Assembly: GCF_002831565.1 (NCBI RefSeq)
Contig: NZ_CP025096.1
Span: forward strand, 7,307,014-7,371,013
DNA length: 64,000 bases
DNA from: Spirosoma pollinicola
GTDB taxonomy: Bacteria; Bacteroidota; Bacteroidia; Cytophagales; Spirosomataceae
Direction of reading: 5' to 3'
Under the pieces are notes generated by a model, which saw only the letters and a program-made list of their open reading frames with translations, was not told where the DNA came from and ran no database searches. This document shows positions 17,967 through 27,622 of the stretch, piece after piece; the stretch's first letter is position 1, and each line of letters begins with the position of its first letter. Both the position numbers and the translations under genes were made by a program.

Positions 17967-18055
17967 CAGATTTTTATGATTTTCGGGATCAAACATGATT
18001 CTAGTGATGAATTGATCTTAAAATCATATTTGACCCTGAAAATCATAAAAATCTG
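17967..18055. repeat. Inverted repeat after the DsbA-family gene
   Basis: The left arm CAGATTTTTATGATTTTC at 17967 is mirrored by GAAAATCATAAAAATCTG ending at 18055, with GGGATCAAA/TTTGACCC extending the pairing. Total length is 89 bases. It may act as a terminator. AT-rich repeats of this kind are common in Cytophagales genomes, so it could also be an interspersed repeat. Confidence 0.7.
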
Positions 18056-18110
18056 CGTTCCGTTACAACCTAACTGATGTTACGCCACCTTCTGGGCGGT
18101 TGGTTTAAAT

Positions 18111-18380
18111 TTGAGTATGCAGACTACACTTGATCTCTATACCGACTATCTACTCAGTAGCTTTGGACAAACCACCGCTACCGGACTTTCCCGCTTAACC
18201 GACGGGGCAGTTGGCCACGATGCGGTCACGGATTTGCTCAATCGACTTCAAGGCGATAATCGGACCCTATGGCAACATGTCAAACCCCTAATCCGCCAAA
18301 TTCAGGAACCTGACGGGCTTTTGTTGACCGATGACAGCATCGCTCACAAGCCACATAGTGATGAAAATCTAGCTAGCTAG
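18111..18380 (+). pseudogene. N-terminal remnant of a DDE-type transposase
   Basis: Codes for TTLDLYTDYLLSSFGQTTAT, then LWQHVKPLIRQIQEPDGLLLTDDSIAHKPHSDEN, resembling the first quarter of IS4/IS701-type transposases, in which DDS/DDT holds the first catalytic aspartate. It stops after about 87 residues at a GCTAGCTAG junction, where an unrelated IS3-type fragment begins. The rest of the transposase, including the other catalytic residues, is missing. It is not functional. Confidence 0.7.
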
Positions 18381-18676
18381 AGGGATGAACTAAAGGACTT
18401 ACCGGTGGCGCAAAGTATGAGCCGCAAGGGAAATTGCTGGGATAATGCGGTTGCTGAGAGTTTTTTTAAGACCCTCAAGTGCGAGATGGTCAATCATACT
18501 TATTTTGCCACGCGGGCAGCGGCTCGGTTGGCTACTTTCGAGTATATCGAGGGATGGTACAACCGCCGACGGAAGCATTCAGTATTGAATTACCGCACGC
18601 CCAGTCAACAGGAATCTTATTTTTACACTTCCTCAATGGCCGCCTAAAAAATCTCCACTATACTGTTGCAAGTCCA
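18381..18676 (+). pseudogene. C-terminal remnant of an IS3-family transposase (OrfB) with the right element end
   Basis: The open frame to 18647 reads QSMSRKGNCWDNAVAESFF, then TFEYIEGWYNRRRKHSVLNY, the well-known C-terminal block of IS3/IS150-type OrfB with the last catalytic E (AESFF). The N-terminal integrase part is absent. After the stop codon the sequence TACTGTTGCAAGTCCA resembles an IS3-type terminal inverted repeat ending in CA; it runs directly into the last CRISPR repeat at about 18671-18676. Confidence 0.75.
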
Positions 18677-21600
18677 CTCTGGTACGATTAGAAGCGGGAT
18701 CAATGCCACAGACATAGTTCGTCTTTAACTATTTCAATTCCACTCTGGTACGATTAGAAGTTCCCACGGCACCACTTGCAATCCTACTGCCTGTCCGAAT
18801 TTCAATTCCACTCTGGTACGATTAGAAGTCTTTCCCCGCAACAATTACAACAGATCTAACTAAAATTTCAATTCCACTCTGGTACGATTAGAAGGCAATT
18901 ATTCCGTACCCCAACCCGGTCCCAAACCCATATTTCAATTCCACTCTGGTACGATTAGAAGGATTACGGCCAATTGTGATTTTATGATCCATTTGCCTAT
19001 TTCAATTCCACTCTGGTACGATTAGAAGACATACAGGCTTAAGTTCGCTCAATCCTTTTACCCATTTCAATTCCACTCTGGTACGATTAGAAGATTGTTT
19101 ATACGTCCTCCGTACCCCTTTTTCTCCCATATTTCAATTCCACTCTGGTACGATTAGAAGCAAAAAGAATAAAGAAATTGACCGCTTGCAGTCCATATTT
19201 CAATTCCACTCTGGTACGATTAGAAGTCAACGCAAACCCGACCAATTATATAAAATTCAAATTTCAATTCCACTCTGGTACGATTAGAAGGCACTCGCTA
19301 CGGCCACAGCTACAGCCGTAAATATATTTCAATTCCACTCTGGTACGATTAGAAGCTTGCAAGGCTTGTAGTGAACCGCCAACGGCATACGTATTTCAAT
19401 TCCACTCTGGTACGATTAGAAGCGGATTAAATTTTCCGCTCCTTTGAGTTTAGTCAAATTTCAATTCCACTCTGGTACGATTAGAAGGCACTAATGATGC
19501 TTGTCTTTACTGCCGGAAACTTCATTTCAATTCCACTCTGGTACGATTAGAAGCGCTTACCAGTGACTCAAGCTATACCGGTATTGGTAATTTCAATTCC
19601 ACTCTGGTACGATTAGAAGGGCTGAATTAGAAATGATAAACGTTTTCCTGTCGGTATTTCAATTCCACTCTGGTACGATTAGAAGGATTCAATCCGCAGC
19701 GGATTCAGGTCTGAACTTAAATTTCAATTCCACTCTGGTACGATTAGAAGTTGGCCACTCCGAACGGGTTGCCCCCGTTGTCCGAATTTCAATTCCACTC
19801 TGGTACGATTAGAAGGAGTTCCATGCGCCGACGTGGGCGTATAGGTTTATATTTCAATTCCACTCTGGTACGATTAGAAGCAAGGCATCAAGACTAGCCG
19901 GGGGCTTTATTGCCAGATTTCAATTCCACTCTGGTACGATTAGAAGCACTTCCCTTTGAGGGGGCTATCATTGTTCATCCAGAATTTCAATTCCACTCTG
20001 GTACGATTAGAAGAGGATTTAGTATCCATTAGAATGCTCTATAGCCACATATTTCAATTCCACTCTGGTACGATTAGAAGGGACGCCTTCCCGCACCGGC
20101 ATCTGATCGGGTATTATTTCAATTCCACTCTGGTACGATTAGAAGGGAGTATCTGGGCAATATCTCATTGATTCTGAAGAATTTCAATTCCACTCTGGTA
20201 CGATTAGAAGAAGGATTGGAAGGGCTTGAGGAAGCGTTTAAAGAAATTTCAATTCCACTCTGGTACGATTAGAAGACGGCTGTTTCGGAAGACGATAAGC
20301 TGAATTATCTGAATTTCAATTCCACTCTGGTACGATTAGAAGTCCTGATTCGACAACTCATCCAGCCCGGCCTGTGAAATTTCAATTCCACTCTGGTACG
20401 ATTAAAAGTGCAAATCTTCCTCGAACGATTCAACGATGCTTTCGAATTTCAATTCCACTCTGGTACGATTAAAAGTCATGCTGATGCACTTGGAGCGGGT
20501 GGTAATGTTGTATTTCAATTCCACTCTGGTACGATTAAAAGACAACCGGGGCGAAGCCGGTAAGTGCATCTGGTACAATTTCAATTCCACTCTGGTACGA
20601 TTAAAAGATTCGGGCTTGACCAGCAGGGCCCGCAACGGGGCGAAATTTCAATTCCACTCTGGTACGATTAAAAGCAATCACAAACCTACCCGCACCGGTG
20701 CCAGTGCCATATTTCAATTCCACTCTGGTACGATTAAAAGAAGCGTTCTTTTGATTGCCTCTGGCTGGTAGGGTTATTTCAATTCCACTCTGGTACGATT
20801 AAAAGCAAGTAGGATACCGTAAAGAAGCCGTTCCCGGTTCTAATTTCAATTCCACTCTGGTACGATTAAAAGCTAACAGCAGCAGCCAATCCAAACTAGA
20901 TACTGGAACATTTCAATTCCACTCTGGTACGATTAAAAGCCGGCGGCTAACACGGTACTCGCGGGTACTTTATGAATTTCAATTCCACTCTGGTACGATT
21001 AAAAGTAGAAATGGTAAACCAAAACACCCACGGGCATTTTATTTCAATTCCACTCTGGTACGATTAAAAGGAAGTTGTCGGCCACGACGCGGGTGTTCTG
21101 TACGATATTTCAATTCCACTCTGGTACGATTAAAAGTTAAGGTGATCTGGTTGTTGTCGCCCAGTGAGATAAATTTCAATTCCACTCTGGTACGATTAAA
21201 AGGTGCGGGCTCGGCAACATTCCGGTTAAAGATTGCCAAATTTCAATTCCACTCTGGTACGATTAAAAGTGTGTTCAGGCCCGCGTGATACCCCAGAAAT
21301 ACGTATTTCAATTCCACTCTGGTACGATTAAAAGTGTCTTGGCGGCTTCGCCCTGCTCTTTCTGTCGGTATTTCAATTCCACTCTGGTACGATTAAAAGT
21401 ACGTCAAAATCCTCCAAATCGTTAAGCATCGGAAAATTTCAATTCCACTCTGGTACGATTAAAAGTCAAAAACGGCGTGATGAATCTATCCGGTCAGATA
21501 TTTCAATTCCACTCTGGTACGATTAAAAGTAAAGGCGGACGACGTGATTGACTCCCTGGTTAAGGATTTCAATTCCACTCTGGTACGATTAAAAGCCAAG

Positions 21601-22257
21601 TGCGTCAGGGGGAAGCACACTCTCTACGTTATTTCAATTCCACTCTGGTACGATTAAAAGAACGGCGGCCTGTCCGGAAACACCACTTTCACGATATTTC
21701 AATTCCACTCTGGTACGATTAAAAGTAAAGCCTGCATTCGTGTTTCTGATTCGTTCCTGAAATTTCAATTCCACTCTGGTACGATTAAAAGATCGTTTAG
21801 CACAAGACATTAGGTTCTACCTGTATGGATTTCAATTCCACTCTGGTACGATTAAAAGTGCCGACGTTTTAGTGCCGGTCGTGCCCATCAACAAATTTCA
21901 ATTCCACTCTGGTACGATTAAAAGGTGATCGCTTCACGTTCCGGGTGCCGCCCATCACGATATTTCAATTCCACTCTGGTACGATTAAAAGGCCCCACTT
22001 TTCATCCCGCAGCGGGTGTTCCTCGTTCATTTCAATTCCACTCTGGTACGATTAAAAGAACAATTGAGGTTAAAACGTCGGTTCTTGCTCCCGAATTTCA
22101 ATTCCACTCTGGTACGATTAAAAGGCTTCGGCATTGGCCGGGCGCTCGGCGGGGCCATCAAAATTTCAATTCCACTCTGGTACGATTAAAAGTGTGTCGC
22201 AGGAAAAGCCTGTTAATCCTGAGCGTAATTTCAATTCCACTCTGGTACGATTAAAAG
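18665..22257 (-). CRISPR. Type I-B CRISPR array, 55 repeats and 54 spacers
   Basis: I counted 55 repeats of 30 bases, the first at 18665-18694 and the last at 22228-22257, with spacers of about 34-38 bases. On the minus strand each repeat starts CTTTTAATCGTACC or CTTCTAATCGTACC and ends GAATTGAAAT, the typical I-B 3' handle. This end motif and the position of cas2 put the leader at the right side, so transcription runs leftward. Repeats from 20379 to 22257 (29 copies) carry T at the fourth base; those from 18665 to 20342 (26 copies) carry C. The left-most repeat is damaged in its first 11 plus-strand bases by an IS3 end. Reading frames across this region are artefacts. Confidence 0.98.
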
Positions 22258-22473
22258 CCGTCAAATTAAGCCTAAAAAAGGGCGTTTCCAACGCCCAGAC
22301 GCCATCTCCTTGACCGAAAATAAGGTACAAAAGTCGTCGGTCGGCAATAGTACAAAAAACCCGGCCGACTGACGACTAGCTACCTTACAGACAGTTAAGC
22401 CGATTAAACTATATTTTTTACCCTATAATAAGAAGTCAAAGAACAAACTAAGCCCGACCGACGACAATAGCCC
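22258..22473 (-). promoter_or_regulatory. CRISPR leader
   Basis: A 216-base AT-rich non-coding stretch between cas2 and the newest repeat. It contains an inverted pair GTCGTCGGTCGGC (22333-22345) and GCCGACTGACGAC (22364-22376), with a third related copy CCGACCGACGAC at 22454-22465, and T-rich stretches on the minus strand. New spacers are expected to be inserted next to its left border. I could not place a promoter box with confidence. Confidence 0.85.
22274..22296 (-). terminator. Terminator-like hairpin in the CRISPR leader
   Basis: On the minus strand the sequence is GGGCGTT-GGA-AACGCCC followed by TTTTTT, a perfect 7-bp GC-rich stem with a three-base loop and six T. It ends 16 bases before the first repeat. 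It could stop read-through from the cas operon, or attenuate array transcription. Confidence 0.6.
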
Positions 22474-22737
22474 CTACAAAAAATTGTCTGTCGATTGGCG
22501 CTCCACACCCACAATTTGTTTATCGAGCCATTTTAGATCTCGATTTTTGAACAGAATCAGGCTATCTTCCTCTTCGTTCATAATGCGTTTGGCTTCGTGC
22601 AGCAGCTCGCGTAACTGCACCTCGGTCAGTTCGCCCTCGAACACCGAGTTCTGAATCCAGTTCATATACCGCCGACAGAGTTTCAGCATCTTCCCGACGC
22701 GTTTCTGCCCCATGTCATACACTAAAATTACGTACAT
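22474..22737 (-). CDS. cas2: CRISPR-associated endoribonuclease Cas2
   Basis: An 87-residue protein with MYVILVYDMG (D8, the metal-binding aspartate), LKLCRRYMNWIQNSVFEGEL and the ferredoxin-like length of Cas2. Family knowledge: a Cas2 dimer bridges two Cas1 dimers to integrate new spacers. It is the last gene of the operon, 12 bases after cas1 and directly upstream of the leader. Confidence 0.97.
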   Translation of the reverse strand: MYVILVYDMGQKRVGKMLKLCRRYMNWIQNSVFEGELTEVQLRELLHEAKRIMNEEEDSLILFKNRDLKWLDKQIVGVERQSTDNFL

Positions 22738-22749
22738 AGTCCCACTTAT

Positions 22750-23763
22750 TTACCACCACGCCTTAAAGGGCCGGTATTCTTCTACTCCTAACAGATGTTT
22801 TTGCAATTTATAGCACTCCAGCTTCATTAGGTGCCGATAACTGACACTGCGCCCCAGTGCCCGATGTTTAATGGTCTCTTTTAGCTGCTCATCGAACCCC
22901 TGCACGAAGCGCTTTCGTGCCGCATCTTTCAGCACGCACCCGCCCACTTCCGACCGGAAATCGGACGGCTGCAACTGCCGTTTATTGATCATTCGAAAAA
23001 TGAGCCGATCTACCAGAATTGGCTTGAACACTTCGGATAAATCCAACGCCAGCGAATACCTTCTGGCACCCGGCTCATGGAGGAAACTGATCGTCGGGTT
23101 CAATTGCGTGTGATAAATTGTACTCAGGCAAGCCGTGTAGCAGAGCATATTACCAAACGAAATCAAAGCGTTCAATTCGTTTTGGGGCGGCCGTTTGCTA
23201 CGTCCATCCATACAAAAGGTTTGCCCCACGATGGCGTCAAAACAACCATAGTAGGTCTGGCGAATATTCCCTTCGATGCCCATTAACATGGGCACGTCAG
23301 TTGTCGTTGGCACGCTGACCAATAAACGTTCGATGCTGACAATTGCCTCGGTCAGATCCTTGACCTTATCCCGGTTGTTGTAGTATTTCAGTACTCGCAG
23401 GATGTTATTAGCTGCGCCTTCCACAAATCGTCGGGCAATTTCAATTCGTTTTTTAGCTGTCATGTAGTGCTTCGTCTGATCGACCTGCATCTTACCCGCC
23501 AACAGGTATTCACGGGGCATGAACGAGCCGGTATAGTGCTCGTAATAGTTGAAAAAATGAACGGCAATACCCTCCTGCCCCAGGAAATTGTATAAGGCGC
23601 TATTGGCATCCAGACTGCCAAATACGTACAAATCGCCTACCTGTTCAATGGGCAGATAGCGCGGTTGCTCTTCCACCCCGGCCTCATCAACGGGCGTAAA
23701 TTTCAACGTGTTGTCTTTGCGGCTCATCCGGCCAGCATTGAAGAGGTATTTGGGTTGTTTCAT
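22750..23763 (-). CDS. cas1: CRISPR-associated endonuclease/integrase Cas1 (type I-B)
   Basis: A 337-residue protein. The N-terminal beta part (YLFNAGRMSRKDNTLKF) is followed by the helical catalytic domain with E164 (GIEGNIRQ), H229 (SFLHEPG) and E244 (DLSEVFKP), the three metal ligands of Cas1. These are all present, so spacer integration should work. It follows cas4 by 45 bases and precedes cas2. Confidence 0.97.
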   Translation of the reverse strand: MKQPKYLFNAGRMSRKDNTLKFTPVDEAGVEEQPRYLPIEQVGDLYVFGSLDANSALYNFLGQEGIAVHFFNYYEHYTGSFMPREYLLAGKMQVDQTKHYMTAKKRIEIARRFVEGAANNILRVLKYYNNRDKVKDLTEAIVSIERLLVSVPTTTDVPMLMGIEGNIRQTYYGCFDAIVGQTFCMDGRSKRPPQNELNALISFGNMLCYTACLSTIYHTQLNPTISFLHEPGARRYSLALDLSEVFKPILVDRLIFRMINKRQLQPSDFRSEVGGCVLKDAARKRFVQGFDEQLKETIKHRALGRSVSYRHLMKLECYKLQKHLLGVEEYRPFKAWW

Positions 23764-23808
23764 TAGGGAGGATGGATAGGGCTGAACTAGTATATAAAAT
23801 AAACGTAT

Positions 23809-24321
23809 TTATTCGGGTAGCTCTTCTACGTAGCAAAAATCAAAATAACTGCATGAGCGACATTTCGATTTAGCGATACGGCCCGGGCATTTTTCACTGT
23901 CGACTAGTTGCTCGATAACTCGTATCCATCCCTCAACCATCGGCACATCTTCCTCCGTCAGCGAGACTTGCTGCGTCTGACGCAGTTTGGGATATTCAAT
24001 TAATCCGGTTGCACCCTCGACGCCGTTTTTCTGTAACAGATACAGGTAAAATTGCACCTGTGCAATGTGGGAATGCTCCATCTTATCCGACTTCTTCATT
24101 TCATGCACTACCTTGTTGTAAGGATCGTAGAAGTCGATGACGGAGCCGTCGAGGGTGATTTCCCGGTAACGCTCGGTGCGTTGGGGATACGCGTGTTCGT
24201 GGAGTTGCTTTCCTTCGGCTACAGCCTCCGATGTGTGCTCCATGCGAATATGATTGGCGTGCAGCCAGAGTTTGCGGTGGCACAGGTGCAGGTAGTTAAC
24301 GAGCGTAGCGGTAGGAAACAT
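23809..24321 (-). CDS. cas4: CRISPR-associated exonuclease Cas4
   Basis: A 170-residue RecB-type nuclease. Iron-sulphur cysteines C14 and C154, C157, C163 (KCRSCSYFDFC) surround the PD-(D/E)xK core D63 (VIDFYD), E74 and K76 (HEMKK), and Q88. Cas4 trims prespacers and helps select those with a correct PAM. It starts four bases after the DUF1016 nuclease gene and belongs to the same transcript. Confidence 0.95.
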   Translation of the reverse strand: MFPTATLVNYLHLCHRKLWLHANHIRMEHTSEAVAEGKQLHEHAYPQRTERYREITLDGSVIDFYDPYNKVVHEMKKSDKMEHSHIAQVQFYLYLLQKNGVEGATGLIEYPKLRQTQQVSLTEEDVPMVEGWIRVIEQLVDSEKCPGRIAKSKCRSCSYFDFCYVEELPE

Positions 24322-24325
24322 CAGG

Positions 24326-25336
24326 TTATAAGTTTAGGTGCTGTAAACGCTCCTGGATTTCGTCGGCAGAGGGCAACAGATGTTTGAACTCCTGCGGCAG
24401 TTCCTCCCGAATACTATAGGCAGATACACCAATCGGTTGATCAGAGGTTTTCAGCGCGTACTCCACAATGGTTCGATTTTTGTTTTGGCAGACAATGATA
24501 CCAATCGAAGCCTGCTCATCGGGTAGCTTCACGGTATCATTCAGCACAGCCAAATAGAACTGCATCTTACCGGCATATTCCGGCTTGAACTCCCCAATTT
24601 TCAGTTCAAGCGCAACTAAACAACGCAATTTTCGGTGATACAGCAGTAAGTCGATAAAATACTCCTGGCCACCAACTTCCATGCGAAATTGATTACCAAC
24701 GAACGTATAATAGCCGCCCATCTCCAGCAAAAACTTACGAATATTTTGAACGATAGCGGTTTCCAGCTCGGCTTCGCTGTGTTCTTCGGCTAGCTCCAAA
24801 AATCCAAATGTATATTCGTCTTTGACGGCCAACTTGGCTTGTTGTTGATACACGTCGGGCAGTGTTTGGTCAAAATTTGTCTGGTTCAACAGGTATTTCT
24901 CATAGGCTTGTCCCGCCAACTGATTGGCTAGCACGTTCTTTGTCCAGCCAAATTTTCGGGTCATTTTGAGGTAAAATTCCCGTTGCAACGTATCCTTACA
25001 TTTCTCGACAATCAACAGGTTGTGCGACCAGGCAATTTCTGCCACCAATGGTTGCAGAATTAGATCGTCTTTATAGGTCAGGTAAAACAGCCTCATATTC
25101 CAGATGTTACGAGCCGAGAATCCGCTAATGCCCGGAAACTCCGTCTGCAAGTCTGCTGATAGTTGATCAACGACCGACTTTCCCCATCCATCCGTTTCCT
25201 GCTTTTCCACAATCAGCTGACCCATATCCCAATAAAGCTTAATCAGCTGCTGGTTGACAACCCGTAACGCATCGTACTGCGCCTGCCGGATACGGGTTTT
25301 AATGGTGGAAAGAAAGTTGGTGTAGTTGGGCTGCAT
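24326..25336 (-). CDS. DUF1016/YhcG-type PD-(D/E)xK nuclease embedded in the cas operon
   Basis: A 336-residue protein. Residues 1-150 match the DUF1016 N-terminal helical domain (YWDMGQLIVEKQ, then GFSARNIWNMRLFY, then IAWSHNLLIV). The C-terminal part is a PD-(D/E)xK fold with D229 (YFIDLLLYH), E244 and K246 (VALELKIGEF) and Q259 (MQFYLAVL). Length and motifs match an intact member of this widespread family, usually found alone or with R-M genes and of unclear function. It starts three bases after the cas3 stop and ends four bases before cas4, so it is an operon member rather than a neighbour. It is not a known core Cas protein. Its role is unknown. Confidence 0.9.
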   Translation of the reverse strand: MQPNYTNFLSTIKTRIRQAQYDALRVVNQQLIKLYWDMGQLIVEKQETDGWGKSVVDQLSADLQTEFPGISGFSARNIWNMRLFYLTYKDDLILQPLVAEIAWSHNLLIVEKCKDTLQREFYLKMTRKFGWTKNVLANQLAGQAYEKYLLNQTNFDQTLPDVYQQQAKLAVKDEYTFGFLELAEEHSEAELETAIVQNIRKFLLEMGGYYTFVGNQFRMEVGGQEYFIDLLLYHRKLRCLVALELKIGEFKPEYAGKMQFYLAVLNDTVKLPDEQASIGIIVCQNKNRTIVEYALKTSDQPIGVSAYSIREELPQEFKHLLPSADEIQERLQHLNL

Positions 25337-25339
25337 AGG

Positions 25340-27622
25340 TTATAAGAAATTAAAATCAGGCGAGCGTTCAATACGTTGGTAACCAATACCCGAATCGTAT
25401 TTTAAGTTTGTTGCGACAAGTGTATTTTGCTTATCCTCTAATTTATTCTGATACTCTTTTGGGCATTCCCATGGGTACACTTGAACAAACAGTTGACTGG
25501 CTTCAATGTATCTACCCTCAGCGCGCCTTTTTTCAAATTCGCATCTAAGGTTATGGCATAAAATGTCAATTTTTAAGTTGCTTTTTTCAATTACGTCTTC
25601 TACCCAGTCTGACCAATCGCCAGCAAAGAAGGACGTTTCAAAGTTGGCAATGCGGTCATGAGTAAAACCAATTTGAAAATTTCGTTCCTGCTCATCTGTG
25701 TATCCATTTACGTAAACTTCGTCGCACGCATCTACCAAATTTTGTTCTGATAGTTCTTGGCTGTCAAGAGTTGATAATACTCTCCAAGTTTCCTTAACAA
25801 TAGCCTCGTCATAAATACGTTTGGTATTGCCTATGCTTTGTTCAAAGAGATGTATCTCTGAAGGTTTCTTCCGTTTGCCAGCACGGTTGACCCGGCCGAA
25901 CCGTTGGATTAGAGCATCCATTGGCGCATTTTCAATAAATGCAATGTCATAATCAATATCGAGACTGACCTCTACTGCTTGGGTCGCAATTAACAACCGA
26001 GGGCGTTTTGACTTATCGCTGGCCGTGATAGCTTTTTCTATTTCGGAGCGTTCTTCTCGGTGAAATCCACCATGTAAAAGCTTAGGCTCATACTTGGCGA
26101 ATGCCTTTGCCAACTCCTGACAGGATTTTACATTGTTGACAATGATGAGCACCGTTTTTTTACTCTCTTCAAGAATCGTGGTAATCTGACTCAACGAATT
26201 AGAAATCATCTGTTGAGGGTGGCAGACAAGTTTGTGCCGGATACGTTTTAGTATTTCGGCATCGGCAGGCTCTTTGGCTTTGGGCCGAACGATTCTTAAT
26301 TTATCTCCGTCAAATAATTCTGTGATAATTCGATCAAGCAGAAACTTAGGGATAGTGGCTGACATCAGTAAGATCTTGGCATTACAGAAATGTTTCAACC
26401 ATTTCAATGTAGCCAGCATCATGCCGGTTAAGTGTGCATCGTAAGTGTGAAACTCATCAACGATAAACAACGCATTATGGTAATCGAACAGGCTCATATC
26501 CCAGCCTTTGCCATGCAACGCATGTTTCAAGACCTGATGCAACGTGGCAACTTTGACCGGATAGAATAACTCGCGAGAAGCCGACCGCTTATTTCGGGCG
26601 ATTTGCTCACTTCGTTGAAAGTTATTTGTCTCATTGATAGCTTCCTCGTAGAAAAAATCAAGGGCTTTGCTATGCAAGGCTGTTACCCGTTCTTTGCCAT
26701 ATACTCCTTTTAGCCTACGCACCATAGCGTTAATGCTGGCAGTGTAAGGTAGAATGTAAAAAAGTCTGACATTCTCGGTTTGATTGGCATAAACCCAACT
26801 TAGTGCCGCTTCAGTTTTTCCCGAACCCGTAGGCGCATGTAGGATTACATCGCCTTTGAACTCCTGCATTCTAATCTGAAACGGTCGAAAGGCAGTTCTA
26901 ACGAGTTGCTTACTCTCAGTTGATATCGTCGGATATAAATCGGTTAGTTCAAGTCGCTTCCAAACAGGTAAATCACACTCCGTTTTAGCCGAACCAATGT
27001 GGTCAGCAGCCATCAGTAAACCTCGCATCCTAGCTAATTGCAGCCAATCGACAGGTTGGTTGCGTTGCCGATCTTTCATCAGAAGATTGCTAATTTCATG
27101 TGAATAGATGGTTGCTGGCGAAAGGTTGTTAAGAACTGGCGAAGTATCATCGAAAAGAATAGCCCACGCTTTAACTATTTCTTCAGCGTTATTCACCGAT
27201 TTTGAATCTTCCGTCAAATGATAAGATAGATCAGTCCCTATTTCCTCAAAAGAAAGGCGCTTGAATCCATCTGAGACAATTCCTTTATGATGGGTAGCGA
27301 TAGCAAATAACTCATCAATAGGCAACGTTAAGAACTGCTCACAAAACCAGAGCGAAATCAATTCATGTCTTATACTAACAACGGTTGTTCCTTTTCTAAG
27401 ATTTAGCTGAAAGCTGGGATGAATTTTGCCCAGATCATGCCATACGGCACACCGAATAGCTTTCTCCAGCCATTCGGTGCGCTCGGTTTGGGTAAATGGG
27501 AGTCGATTGACCAGTTCGGTAGCTGCCCGGATTACTCGCCGTGTGTGTTCTTCCAGCGTCATGCACAATGCATGTGTGGGGTCATCACTTTTAGCCTTAT
27601 AGACACTAAAATCCATATACAA
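25340..27622 (-). CDS. cas3: CRISPR-associated helicase-nuclease Cas3 (HD domain fused)
   Basis: A 760-residue protein. The N-terminal HD nuclease shows AVWHDLGKIHPSF and later ATHHKG. The helicase core follows: APTGSGKTEAALSW (Walker A), VDEFHTYD (DExH), LMSATIP, ATQAVEVSLDID and QRFGRVNRAGKR (motif VI). Cas3 is recruited by Cascade to the R-loop, nicks and degrades the target DNA. All motifs are complete. It is adjacent to cas5; the start may be at the third residue (MDFSVYK). Confidence 0.97.
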   Translation of the reverse strand: MYMDFSVYKAKSDDPTHALCMTLEEHTRRVIRAATELVNRLPFTQTERTEWLEKAIRCAVWHDLGKIHPSFQLNLRKGTTVVSIRHELISLWFCEQFLTLPIDELFAIATHHKGIVSDGFKRLSFEEIGTDLSYHLTEDSKSVNNAEEIVKAWAILFDDTSPVLNNLSPATIYSHEISNLLMKDRQRNQPVDWLQLARMRGLLMAADHIGSAKTECDLPVWKRLELTDLYPTISTESKQLVRTAFRPFQIRMQEFKGDVILHAPTGSGKTEAALSWVYANQTENVRLFYILPYTASINAMVRRLKGVYGKERVTALHSKALDFFYEEAINETNNFQRSEQIARNKRSASRELFYPVKVATLHQVLKHALHGKGWDMSLFDYHNALFIVDEFHTYDAHLTGMMLATLKWLKHFCNAKILLMSATIPKFLLDRIITELFDGDKLRIVRPKAKEPADAEILKRIRHKLVCHPQQMISNSLSQITTILEESKKTVLIIVNNVKSCQELAKAFAKYEPKLLHGGFHREERSEIEKAITASDKSKRPRLLIATQAVEVSLDIDYDIAFIENAPMDALIQRFGRVNRAGKRKKPSEIHLFEQSIGNTKRIYDEAIVKETWRVLSTLDSQELSEQNLVDACDEVYVNGYTDEQERNFQIGFTHDRIANFETSFFAGDWSDWVEDVIEKSNLKIDILCHNLRCEFEKRRAEGRYIEASQLFVQVYPWECPKEYQNKLEDKQNTLVATNLKYDSGIGYQRIERSPDFNFL

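Noticed and set aside
18665-22257. Open frames on both strands across the array (for example at 19956-20171, 20436-20771, 21925-22254)
   Set aside because: They are made of CRISPR repeats and spacers read in frame; the repeating FNSTLVRL-type pattern comes from the repeat itself.
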